The notes beneath the pieces are model-generated. The model saw nothing but the letters and a program-made list of their open reading frames with translations, did no database searches and was not told where the DNA came from. 64,000 nucleotides of DNA, from positions 12,501,800 to 12,565,799 of the forward strand of contig JAJEKV010000034.1 of assembly GCA_021234155.1 (NCBI GenBank), given 5' to 3'. This stretch comes from Isoetes taiwanensis (Eukaryota; Streptophyta; Lycopodiopsida; Isoetales; Isoetaceae). The translations under genes were made by a program, and so were the position numbers. Positions 44,396 to 55,006 of the stretch are shown piece after piece. Numbering within the stretch: the first letter of the stretch is position 1; each line of letters begins with the position of its first letter.

Positions 44396-45361
44396 ATTCA
44401 CTATCTAACAATAACTACACACTTTGACAGTTGATAGCTCACCTATTGCTCAATATAATGCCTTTTTCCTTGACAGTGTGAAAAAGAAAGCAATTTGACG
44501 TTCCTAGACGGCATAAATTGTTATCCATATATCCTATTTACATGCTACAAGAATTTGTCGCGGTGGCAGTCACCGCCGCTAGTTTGTTCTTTTTAGTGGG
44601 TGCTCATGTGTGTAAGAAATTTAAGATGGTTTTGGACTAGCTATTTGGTTTGTGAGATTGACAATGAGATAGGAGAATGCTCTGAGATTTTTTAATTGCT
44701 TTGAAGTACAATAAAAATCATTCAATTCAACGAAGTGGATAGCATATACAATATAGATTAGTTATTTTACGTGGCACATCTTTGTAAAATTTAAGAATGA
44801 TAGTATTTTTACATTGCCAGTGGAGATAGAACTATAAATCCGCCACCACAAAGCAATTGTCATATCCCTTGGAATTTAGCTTAGGCTTAGATAATAATTA
44901 ACAACACTTTTGGGACAACAATTAGCACATTGTCTTTTTTCTCTTTTTTTAGAATATGGTCAAATGAACACAACCATTGAGACAATGTATTATTGCATAG
45001 TTATAACACTCATTTGTTGGTGTATAATTTTGGGCCTTATCAGTAAAATTATGAGTTCAAAAGTATGAACCTTCCTTTTTTAGCACCCATTGATACACAC
45101 TAGGAAACTGAAAATACAATTAAAACTTTATTAGCAATGTGAGTACACCAACAAAAAGAACAAAAAAGAAGGAGAACAAAATTTTATGCCTCATTTTGTA
45201 AGCTGATAAGATGGGGTAGCTCCCATTCCAGAGCTTGAAAGCAAAGGCGGAATGTAGGGTCTTAACTATATATAGTAAGATCTTAAGTGCTTCTACTGTA
45301 TGCTAAAGATATCATAGCATTTTCGGAATTATGTCTCTGCATTGGCAATTTTCTAAAGACA
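44396..45361. other. No recognised gene
   Basis: AT-rich, without motifs. Confidence 0.4.
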
Positions 45362-45601
45362 TCAATACTTCCATTTACATACATTCCAACAACAGATCTG
45401 ATAATCCAAATTTTGAAGCTGACTGAGATCTATATTTTTAAATTCTGAATCTTCCTTCCTGATACAAATTTCAAGTGATTTTCCTATTTTTCCAGGTTCC
45501 TTTGGAGCTATGGTGTCTTTATTTGCAGGGATGTCATCAGGAACAACCTGTGATAGGCGTTCAACTATTGTATTATGGACACGACAGAGCTTCAAAGACA
45601 C
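45362..45601 (-). CDS. Possible exon of an unidentified host gene
   Basis: A 79-codon open frame with protein-like composition: V-E-R-L-S-Q-V-V-P-D-D-I-P-A-N-K-D and I-R-K-E-D-S-E-F-K-N-I-D-L-S-Q-L-Q-N-L. An acceptor-like TTTTCGATTAG lies upstream at about 45616, and a short candidate first exon on the same strand (46056-46111, ATG then M-K-D-S-P-L-M-G-Y-F-E-L and an AG/GTATATG donor) lies 0.5 kb upstream. Product not recognised; the join was not established. Confidence 0.25.
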   Translation of the reverse strand: MSLKLCRVHNTIVERLSQVVPDDIPANKDTIAPKEPGKIGKSLEICIRKEDSEFKNIDLSQLQNLDYQICCWNVCKWKY

Positions 45602-47673
45602 AATTTAAACCTAATCGAAAAGCACAATTAAACCAATCAAATCAAAGGAACCAAGCAAAGTCTTCAGACCAATTGGATAAGAAGTCTTGAACCTATGCAG
45701 TGGCAGCACAGTTGCATAAGGGTGATTGCAATTCAATATTTCGGTTGTTTGTGCAGGCACCTACTACAAAATTGTCACCTGTACTTGCAATTCAGAAGCA
45801 CCACTTAAGTTACTTTAAATCCTGAACACAAAATTTGAATGCCTACTGCCTTTTCTTCAAACCATGGTTTTGGGCTCCGCACCTAATTGCAGCTCTGTTT
45901 ATCCCAAACTTTCCCTCGATCTGCCTTACTTGGACGCCCTGGCTAGCTACGACCTAATTCCAAGCGAAGCATGGAAGCTTTACTATCCATAAGCGCCTAA
46001 GAACTACAGAGGCAACAGAAAAAAGCATAAGCAAGAGAAAAAATCGAACATATACCTATCACAATCCAATTCAAAATACCCCATCAGGGGTGAATCCTTC
46101 ATTGCAGACATCGACTCTTGAAGCACCCACTTCGGAGAAACCCCAGGACAACCCGTTTTACCGTTTCCGAAATTGGCCGTTGCCTTGCCCTCAGATGAAC
46201 CAATTCTACTCTAGCCTCCTCTTCAGACTTTGGGCCGATATACTTCTAGTACTCCCCTTTTATATCAACAAAATGATCAATCCAAAAGTTTTGACACTGA
46301 TCCGGAGCTCTCCAAAGGCATTGAGACATGTGAAAGCGGCTTCTAGAAACACCTCTATTGTTCCTAGAATTTTTGGCACTTACACGTGTACATTAGTAAA
46401 GGTTACACAATCTTTAACTAAGCTGTCCTCTTGACGGCTGTAATACAATTATATATTAGGGATAAGAAATTTATCGTAGCAGCCTTGACATCAAACTTGT
46501 GGGGTTAAACCTATTATTAACATGTAGCACAATAATAGGGGATTCTAAAGAATAGAATAGAATATGATTTTATCGTTCACGGAGACCAACTGGCCTATGG
46601 GACCCAAGTACAAAGAGAGAGAGCGCGGCGATTACTACCGAGATTAACCCCCTAAGGGTTTTCGGGGGAAAAACCTTAGTAGCAATAAGGATGCTGACAT
46701 AATGCACAGTTATATACATAATCACAAATGCAAACCGAGGTTAATGTGGACGGACGGGGCATAATCGAAGTCCGCAGATCCATTACCTCCGGAGGTACGA
46801 TCCCAACAAGCCTACAGGGCCGGTGCTCGCAGAGCTCATGCAAGGCTTGATGGGGCACAACTAACCGAAAGCATCACCGAGAGCCCGGATATGCTCGTGC
46901 ACGGACAGGGCACGGAGGGCGTGACTTTCATCCTCAATGGCACCCTGTTGGCGGCAGCGACAGACTCTGTCCTCACGCGGCTCCCGAATCCATCTCCCCG
47001 TCTCAATGCGGAGGTGGTGTGCACTGTCGGCGAATGGAAGCAATCACCTGCGCTTTTTCATGGGTAGATGGGTGCGCAGTAGTGGTGTGGGCCCTTCGTG
47101 AGCATGGGATTAACCTGGCTGTCGATAATTTGCCACCTTGACATGTGACGGGGCCTCTGCATCCCAAAGCTTGGCCATGAAGCAAGCATCCAAAATCTTT
47201 GCTTCAAGGCGGTCGCGTTCCTTCGGTGTATGCACCGGTCCACATCTGCATTGCTGCACATTCCATAGCGAGAACCACTGGGCTTGCTTGTCTTTCCAGC
47301 CAGGGCTTTGAGTCATTTGCCGGGCCCATCCCCACCGCCAAAGCAAGGTTGGGCAGCCGGGCTTCATCCATAGCCACCACCTTCAGAAGTAAATAATGTG
47401 ACGTTCAAATAGCAACCCTCTCAGAATGGAAGGAAGCCTTGTCTCCGGAGCAAGATCTCGATATGGGACCGTGGATTTCACTCCCGGTGCGGGCCAAGAA
47501 GGCCTTCAGAGCTGCTCTAGATCATTCAAGTGGTGAGGGATATCACCGCCCCACACTTCGCCCCATAGAGGAGGACCGGGTTCAACCAAGGCCACGAACA
47601 AGTCTGCCTGGTGACCCCATGCATACGGCTCTTCGCCTTGTGATCTTGTTTTGCATTGCATCACGGGGGCTTT

Positions 47674-48640
47674 CTAGCCCGCGGTGACCAGTAACCTGAT
47701 GGATGCATCCCAAAGGTGTGGTAGTAGAAAACTCAATGCCCAAATACTTATAAGATGAGCCACCTCCACTACCTGCCTTGGTAAGTGAATGAGGGAAGGC
47801 GTGGGTGCCGGGATGATGGGACCCAAGAGCACCCTTGTCTTGGCCAAGTTAACTCTCATGTCAATGAATTGGCGAAAGTGTCCAAAGCATCCGGTGGGCG
47901 TTGCATATCCTCGGAGGGTATATGCGGCAGGTCAACATCATCGGCATATATGAGTTGCCGGATTATGTGGTGCATCAACTGGCGCCTCCCTCCCGTCTCG
48001 GCTAGCCATTCTTCTAGCTGGTCAATGTACAAGCCAAGAGCGTCGGGGGATAGAGGGCAATACAAGAGCACCCCAATGCTACTAACAACGGGCTCCCCGA
48101 CAGCGGTTTTGAGATGAATAGTGCGTATATATAGCATTACGCAGAAGTCGAGGGGTCCCTAGGCGTCTCAATCGTCCCACAACTTAACCCGAGGCACCGT
48201 GTCAAAAGCCTTTGCGAAATCCACAAAGCAACGATGCATTCTGGCGTTGATTCCAGCTATCCTCTATGAGTGTTCGCAGAGTGAAGATATGGTCAATAGT
48301 AGAATGCTCTGGGGAAGCCCTGCCTGCGTGAGAGCCCCGCACTTCTCCACCCTCTCGCCCAAAGTGTCACCCACTCAAGAATCCCGGCAAGCAACTTGGC
48401 AAAGACAGAACCCGACCATAATGGTGCGATAGTTGGTCAATGTGGGGTCCCCGCTTTGTATATGGGCACAACTCTCTTGGTAGTCGGTCGGGGGGGAAGC
48501 CTTCTTGCAATGCCCCGTTGAAGAGTCTTTGTGAACCGGCACCATTGGGGCCCTACCCCTTGACACATACCATCCAAATCTGCCGCCTTCCCTAGCGCCC
48601 ATTATGACATCCCCTTCAAGAATGACCCGATGCTAGGCAC
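47674..48640 (-). pseudogene. LINE reverse transcriptase domain
   Basis: N-Y-R-T-I-M-V-G (about 48410-48440), S-T-I-D-H-I-F-T-L-R-T-L-I-E-D-S (about 48255-48305), F-V-D-F-A-K-A-F-D-T-V-P-R (48190-48230, motif A), a degraded Q-G-C-P-L-S-P (now Y-C-P-L-S-P, about 48040-48070), Q-L-I-Y-A-D-D-V-D-L-P (about 47930-47960, motif C) and M-R-V-N-L-A-K-T-R-V-L-L-G (about 47820-47859). Several frame changes separate these. Confidence 0.85.
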
Positions 48641-49475
48641 ATTGCCGAGAATGCTTGGTGCCCGCTTCCCATTGGGTCATACAAATACCGCAAGTATCTC
48701 ACCCATTGTTCCGGGTAATATTTCGTGGGTCATGCTGGGCTTACTCAAGACCTTTCTCGAAGGCCCTAGGGTGGCGCCTAGAAGACCAAACATCACATTC
48801 TTTGGTGCTCCATAAAGGTACCGCTTTCTTGGTCTTGAGGAAGGAGCGATATTGGCGGGCGGCTGGGCGGGCCGAAATGGTGGGGTCCGGCAGACTTGGC
48901 GGAGCCATCGTTTCAACTCGAACATTAGTCATCGAACCAATTCTTGGGGGAAGGTGGTTGCAGCCCCACGGGATCGCCGAGGCGGCCTCTCCCAAAGCAT
49001 CTGTCCCCTACCCTCGAAAGGAGCTAGTTCAGGGAGGTCAGTTGATTGAAGTGTGGGGAGTTGGTAGCCTCCGGCGGCTCATGCTAGGACCGCCGCGGAT
49101 CATAGTCCGGCCTTAACCGTGGTACATGGGTGTTGGGGCAATGGGTGCTTCGGTTGGCCTGCCAATCTATCCGCAAAACGGGGGCTGATGGTGAGGTCTA
49201 CTTCCTCGTCCGGCCACTGTCCCCGAAGCGAAGGTGATCAAGTGTAGGCATTGCTTGTCTGCGCTATGCGTAATCCACCACCAGGTGCGCCCCCTGGTTC
49301 TCCTGTCTGCAAAGTGGCGGGTGGAGGGCGGCCAATGTGCCGACCCATTGCAAATGACCAGTCAAAGATCTTTTGCCCGACAGCGGCGGTTGCCCGGCCA
49401 TCTGCAGGTGTCACACAGCGTCATCGGCGCCCTTGGCCAAACCATCTCTGCGGGGTCCATTTGCAACATCCTCGA

Positions 49476-49958
49476 CTAGAGGTGCAAATTTTGGGATACG
49501 CTTTCTGCCCACTTGCGCATTGAAATCTCAAGCAACATGACCTTGCCCAATTGTGCGTGCTGGCGTATGTCATCATATAGATCGACATAGGGGCTCACGC
49601 TATCCACATCAAAATGCGTGTGGTAAAAGTTGCTCTCGTATGTGGGAAGTAGCAAGCCGCCACAAAGAGAGGGCTGCCATGTTGTTACGCACTCGTACCC
49701 GCGGTATCTGTTATGCTGTCGCCTTACCGCCGGGGAAGACCCGTTGGGCCAAAGTCGTGCGGTAGTAACACGCAATTCCTCAGGTGTCCTCGTTTCGGTG
49801 CACTCATTGAAGGCGGAGTAGCGGTATCCCGGCAAATCGGTAGCCTCAGACCCGGCATGTTCCCATGTTTCCATGAGGAAGATAAGGTCCATGTCCATGG
49901 CGGCGGAATGAGGCCCCCCATACGCCATGGAAAAGCCACGGCAATTCCAGGATACCAC
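49476..49958 (-). pseudogene. LINE AP-endonuclease domain
   Basis: Begins V-S-W-N-C-R-G-F-S and D-L-I-F-L-M-E-T-W-E-H, the N-terminal motifs of LINE endonucleases that nick target DNA. L-P-G-Y-R follows. The later part (C-G-G-L-L-L-P) keeps the order but decays, and the catalytic C-terminal S-D-H motif is not recognisable. Confidence 0.8.
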
Positions 49959-49973
49959 GCTGAGGCACGATCC

Positions 49974-50504
49974 CTATTTAGTGGCATGCATCGCCACTTC
50001 AGGTCCGGTGGTAGTGGTGGTCCCAGGGGGAGCGGAAGATGTGGATGCCTGTGCCGCTGGGGCCCCCTCAGAGGGGACTCGAGGGGCCGGAGTGCCTGCA
50101 TCCCTATTTGGCTGCCTGAATTCCCGCATCCTTCCCCGGACCAGCCCCGCTGCCCCTCCATGTCTGCGGCAGTCCCTGACTTTGGCCAGCTCACGCCTTC
50201 GGGTCTCTTGCTGTGCTGGGGTCAAGTCCCGGTCAACGTACAGAGCCGTCCCCTTCAACTTCCGGCCCTGACGCAGGATGGCTACCCGCTCTGGCACGCT
50301 CTCAACTGTGAAGATGACCACCCGGCGTCGGTGGCCCGGGAATTCCATGGCGACTTCGCCTTTCAATGGTCGCAGTGCTGGGAACATCATCGGTCCAAGA
50401 TGCGTAATGCAGGTGGAAGTGAGATGTTCTCCGACTCCTCCGTCGGGGGCCGCGCTACCACATTCCGGCTCCCTGCGTCTACGTTCACGGGGTTGCGGGG
50501 GCAT
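49974..50504 (-). pseudogene. LINE ORF1-like protein
   Basis: A 176-codon frame: V-V-I-F-T-V-E-S-V-P-E-R-V-A-I-L-R-Q-G-R-K-L-K-G-T-A-L-Y-V-D-R-D-L-T and Q-Q-E-T-R-R-R-E-L-A. The pattern of R-x3-L-K-G then D-L-T-x2-Q...R-R-x-L is seen in LINE ORF1 nucleic-acid-binding proteins. A Pro/Ser/Thr-rich tail follows, and the stop lies about 15 bp before the endonuclease frame, as in two-ORF LINEs. Upstream open frames (50485-50940, 50891-51118) are probably its shifted N-terminus. Confidence 0.6.
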
Positions 50505-51826
50505 ACCGTGTTGGTTGAGGTGGGTGAGGCATAGGCTGTGGCCGGCGCGGGGTGGTGGCGGCCCGGCGTGATCTGATGTGTGTCCATGACATGTGTTCTA
50601 GGTTGGCGTCCGTAGGTTGGTGGGTTCGTGGGGTTGGTGTGTTCTTTCGCGTGGTTTTACGTTCTCGGTGCGGGCTCAGCTCTTGCGGGGGCGTTGTCAT
50701 GTCTTGCCATCTCCCGGCGTGCAATGGCGGGTTGCTCATGTGCCTGCGGCATGGAGGCCCTTGCCTTCGGGCAGCGGCAGCCCAAACTCTGTAGCTCGAT
50801 CGTGCTAAATCCCTTACCGGCTTCAGTTCTGCACGGCTGGCTTCAAAGCGGCCACGGACTCCTTGTCTCCGCGATGGCGGCCTCGCAACCTCAGGACGAG
50901 GGGAGGCTGTGCTCCTCGTGCGTGGCCTTAGCCTCCTCAACCACCGGCTGGATGCGAGACATGGTTATGAGTGTCTCCTGCTCTACCGGTTCATCATCGT
51001 CCCGGCTTCCATACCTGCCAACACGGTGTCTACCGCCCCTCATATCTTTTGCAAGCTCTTCGGGCTGGTATTGCTTCATCATCAGAAATTGTAGCAAGTG
51101 GATGCTATCATCACGCACGTCCGTGCGCGATCCTCAATTCTGTGATTACGTCGTTTTACGGCACCAAGCACTGCGCAACATCGAGATGTTATGTTCTCCA
51201 CCTCGTGGGGAGGCACGCAAATGCGTTACCTTTGTTGGCCTCAACCCTGCGCTTTGATCTGCGGCTCCAAGGTTCGGCCCAAGGATTGCTGTGTGGCCCG
51301 TCAGGTCGGCCCAGCCTTGGCTCGAATTCCCTCTTCATGGAAGGCGTCTCTCCCTCTGCCCAGGCCTCTTCCTTGGTGGCCCCGCTTCATGGTCTTCCCG
51401 CAGGGCTCTGCATGCGTGGGGTCAACCTGGTGGTTGGTGTTTGGGCCTTCCCGGGGATGGGTTGGTGTGGTGCGAGGTAGCCTCGGCAACCAAGTGTGGG
51501 TCCCTTGCCACTGACTCCAGGTGCGTGGCCATGACTTGGGGTATGACTTGGGCTTACGGCGAGGGTCAAACGGGGGTTTTAGGTAGGCTATGGCGGGGGC
51601 TTGCTCGGTCCCTACAGCGAGGGCTAAGCGGGCGTGTGGGTTGTGGCCCTGGCTAGGCAAGGCCAAGAGGCGTTGGTTGGGCTATGGCAATGTCGGTCGA
51701 TGTTGGAGCCTAGCTCAACATTAATTGGTATGCTCATTTGCCCAAATTAGGGTTGGGAGCAAAGGGGCCCGAAAAGGGGCTAATAGACTCCTCGATATCT
51801 AGTGTGTACCGGCTGCCACAAAAACC

Positions 51827-52590
51827 CTAGCACACAGCCCGAAAAGTGCAGATTTGAGCACTTTGAAACAAAGACAAGCATGCAGGTATCATATACCTTG
51901 GAAAGCTCTCTGAACCAGCTTTCCAACAAGCCCAAGCACATGAAAAATGACACGGATGTGAGATGTGAGAGATACCGGGTCCCACGAAACCCCTAGCACA
52001 CAAGTGTCAATTTGAGCCACGAAAACCCCAGCACACAGCATCCTTTAGAAAATGTCAACCAGCTTTCCAACAAGCCCAAGCAATGAAAATCCAAGGATGT
52101 GGTATGACCATACACCTTTAGAAGATCTGCTTGAACCAGCTTTCCAACAAGCCCAAGCACATGAAAATCGACACGGATGTGAGAGATATGACCCGATCAA
52201 AATTCTGCCGCAAGACGAGACCAATCGAATACTTACTAAAACATACGCCAATCCCTATATTGGTGTCGGACTTTCATCAACAACACCATCAGGAACTAGG
52301 GTATGAATTAGTAAAACATTCTCGTAAACTTCAATAAGAGTACAACACACACCTTTCAACACCGCGTGGCCAAGGCCAACAACGGCATCAGGCGAGGGCT
52401 ATACTTCTCAAAGAAGGAAGAAGAAGGGCTGCCACCAAAACCCTAGCACACAGCCCGGAAAACAGCAGATTTGAGCACCGAAACAAAGACAAGCATGCAG
52501 GTATCATACACCTTGGAAAGCTCTCTGAACCAGCTTTCCAACAAGCCCAAGCACATGAAAATCTGACACCGGATGTGAGAGATACAGTCC
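51827..52590. repeat. Three diverged direct repeats, 150-170 bp
   Basis: CCCTAGCACACAGCCCG.AAA..GCAGATTTGAGCAC, ACCTTGGAAAGCTCTCTGAACC and AGCTTTCCAACAAGCCCAAGCACATGAAAAT occur together at 51827-51975 and 52440-52590. The last part recurs alone at 52055-52190. The sequence between them is unrelated. Confidence 0.9.
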
Positions 52591-52602
52591 GTCGAAGTGT
52601 CT

Positions 52603-52985
52603 ACCGGAAAGGGATTTGATATGGATGTAAAAATGATAATTCCTGAAACTATAGACCATATATTCCAAAAACAATTGAATGGGTTGTTATAAGAAAAACT
52701 TAGATTCAATAAAAACTTAGCTCATTGGGTATATTGGTTAAAGTAGTCTTGTTAGGACATTGAGTTATTTTGGTAGAGGATCGAGCCCCCATATTTTATA
52801 TTCTGCCACCTTAGACAAAGCCCGTATAGAGATTTGATGTTCCCTAAACTCATATTTCATATTTCAAAATCATAGGTGCCCCCAATCATAAATGACCATA
52901 AGCGAAACAAAAGTGCCCAGAGGCTCCAATATGGTCTGGACTGTAGGATCGACGGATTGATGATTGTGGTTGTCCAGGTGCACCT
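52603..52985. repeat. 0.42-kb interspersed repeat, copy 2
   Basis: Aligns with 425-845 and with the following copy. It ends in a local duplication of GATTGTGGTTGTCCAGGTGCACCT (52963 and 52997). Confidence 0.75.
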
Positions 52986-53029
52986 GGGCCATAGTGATTG
53001 TGGTTGTCCAGGTGCACCTCGTTTAGAAT

Positions 53030-53465
53030 ATGTGGCACAATAGCAGGGGATTCCAAGGGGATTTGATAATGTAAAAATAGCAATTCCTGAAACCTTAGAC
53101 CATATATTCCTAAAACAATTGAATGGGTTGTTATAAGAAAAATATAGATTCAAGATAAGATATAATCACATTAGCGTACTGGGTATATTGTTAAAGTAGC
53201 TTTGTTAGGACATTGAGTTATTTTGGTAGAGGTTCTAGGCCCCATATTTCATATTCTAAAACCTTAGGCAAATATATATAGGGGTTCGATATTTTCTCAA
53301 AACCTTAGACGAATTCGTATTTCATATTTCAAAATCATATGCACCCCTAATTATAAATGATCATAAGTGAAACAAGAGGTGCCCAGTGGCTCCAACATAC
53401 GATCTGGCCGTAGGATCGACGGATCCAATGATTGTAGTAGTCCAGGGTGCACCTCGTTTAGAACA
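53030..53465. repeat. 0.42-kb interspersed repeat, copy 3
   Basis: Lies in direct order right after copy 2. It begins TGTGGCACAATAGCAGGGGATTCC; similar starts occur at 411 and 46516 (TGTAGCACAATAATAGGGG). It ends GGTGCACCTCGTTTAGAAC. The TG start and AC-rich end would suit an LTR, but no internal region or target duplication was identified. Confidence 0.75.
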
Positions 53466-53499
53466 ACACAAAAAATGATTTGACGTGCAAACCGTATAA

Positions 53500-53990
53500 T
53501 TATACGGTCATTTTGCTATGGTTTTCATATGATTGTGATGTTGTATTTCTATGAGCGTATGCTAGTAGTATTTATAAAGCGCGTTTTGTATTTTAGAGTT
53601 AATTTCCCCTTCTAACCTTTGTTTGGACATGCATGCCTATGCCCACGCATTCATAGCATCTCCTCTGTCATTCAATGCATGCAGACATCCCTTCTCACCC
53701 GGTCAATCTTAGATTTCCATCTACATGCTTTTGCATGTGAGACCACCCTACATCCAGTGAATCTCAAGTTTACATTAACATGCTTTTGCATGCACCTTTG
53801 GTTTGGACATGCATGCATAACATCTTCTCTGCCAGTCAATGCATGTATATGCCCTGTCTCACCTGGTCAATCTTAGGTTTCCATCCACATGTTTTTTGTA
53901 TGTGAGATTACTTTACATCCATTGAATCTCAAGTTTACATTAACATTTTTTTCATGCAAATGTCCTTCTCGCCAGTCAATCTCAATCTTC
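53500..53990. repeat. Short CATGCA-rich tandem segments
   Basis: GGTTTGGACATGCATGC, CCAGTCAATGCATG and GTTTCCATCYACATG words recur at 53615-53720 and 53805-53900, forming a degenerate repeat of about 190 bp. Confidence 0.6.
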
Positions 53991-55006
53991 CATTCTAGAA
54001 TGGGACTCGCATGAAACCAACAAACCGCTTAGACTTGCTTCTCATTCATCTCAGCAGATTTTCTACAATGGTGGATAGTGGGTAGCCGCACACAGGCGAA
54101 CTACCCATAAAAAATAAAGGGAAAATCCAATTATATCATTTGGACCCCAACAAAATACAATGCTAATAGAGGCGGGCTAGTGTACTGTAGAAAAGCTTAT
54201 CACCGAGATTAAAAACTCCTCCCTTTTCGGGTTTTCGAGGAAAAACCCTAGTGATAAGCCTTGACGGCAGGGGCTTGGACAAACGTAAGGCATAAAAAAT
54301 CGCCCCAAAACCACGAATGGAAAAGTCGAAGCAGTCTGCCTTCGCTAACCCGTACACCGCACATCACCAACAAAACAACAAGACAAACCAAACCTCCCAG
54401 AGTGGAGGGGCTCATTACGCGCGTGCCACGCGATAAAAATACAATAACAAAGAAGGGGGGGAGGGTGGGTTCAAAGAGAATAAGGTACTGCTGAGAGAGA
54501 AGAGGAAGCGCCGATGAGAAGTTGAAGCAGAAACGCGCCTAAAATAGCGAACTCCCAACCAGAACGGGCATGCGCCGTCCGCATGCATGCACATGCATGC
54601 TCGTCCCATTCTAAAATGGCGATCCGATGTCTCGGATCGATGGGATTCTAGAATGGGACTCGCATGAAACCAACAAACCGCCCGAATACCAAAGGACTTC
54701 CTTAACAAACTAGGATCGAGGACGAAGGTCACAGGATGAAGGCTAAAGGCCGAGAATGGACAGCAAGAAAGAAATGCCAAATTGGTCAAACCAGGCAGGA
54801 AGAAGCCCCTCCCCTGCCTGGAAACAATTCAAAGAGAATAAGGTACTGCTGAGAGAGAAGAGGAAGCGCCGATGAGAAGTCGAAGCAGAAACGCGCCTAA
54901 AATAGCGAACTCCCAACCAGAACGGGCATGCGCCGCCCGCATGCATGCACATGCATGCTCGTCCCATTCTAGAATGGCGATCCGATGTCTCGGATCGATG
55001 GGATTC
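53991..55006 (-). mobile_element. Composite head-to-tail repeat, locus 2
   Basis: Same layout as 26986-28063: long unit (53991-54643) with the LINE-type stem (GCTTATCAC 54195, GTGATAAGC 54251), then short unit (54644-55006). The junction hairpin has other sequence but the same pairing: TCCCATTCTAAAAT (54604) with ATTCTAGAATGGGA (54645), and inside it GATCCGA with TCGGATC. At the right end the first arm (54962) and the inner stem (54979-54996) recur. Bodies of the short units are clearly related between loci (CTTCTTTAAC or CTTCCTTAAC, AAGAAGCCCCTCCCC.GCCTGG). Not coding as far as can be seen. Confidence 0.65.

Larger units (their letters stand above)
46545..51720 (-). mobile_element. Near full-length but broken LINE, GC-rich
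   Basis: About 5.2 kb in one orientation, much richer in GC than its surroundings. In transcript order: N-terminal ORF1 pieces (50485-51118), ORF1 core (49974-50504), endonuclease (49476-49958), linker (48677-48995), reverse transcriptase (47674-48640), C-terminal region with L-R-I-E-T-G-R-W and A-I-E-D-E-S-H-A-L (46860-47040), then a 3' stem (arms 46679-46686 and 46631-46638) and a short (TATTC)n tail. It belongs to the same family as the 921 and 32283 copies but has longer conserved frames. Frameshifts are still numerous. The 5' end is approximate. Confidence 0.85.

Noticed and set aside
49713-50534. 273-codon plus-strand frame
   Set aside because: It is the antisense of LINE ORF1 and endonuclease in a GC-rich stretch where stops are rare.
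50628-51656. Long plus frames rich in Ser, Gly and Trp
   Set aside because: They are antisense shadows in the GC-rich 5' part of the minus-strand LINE; no family motif.
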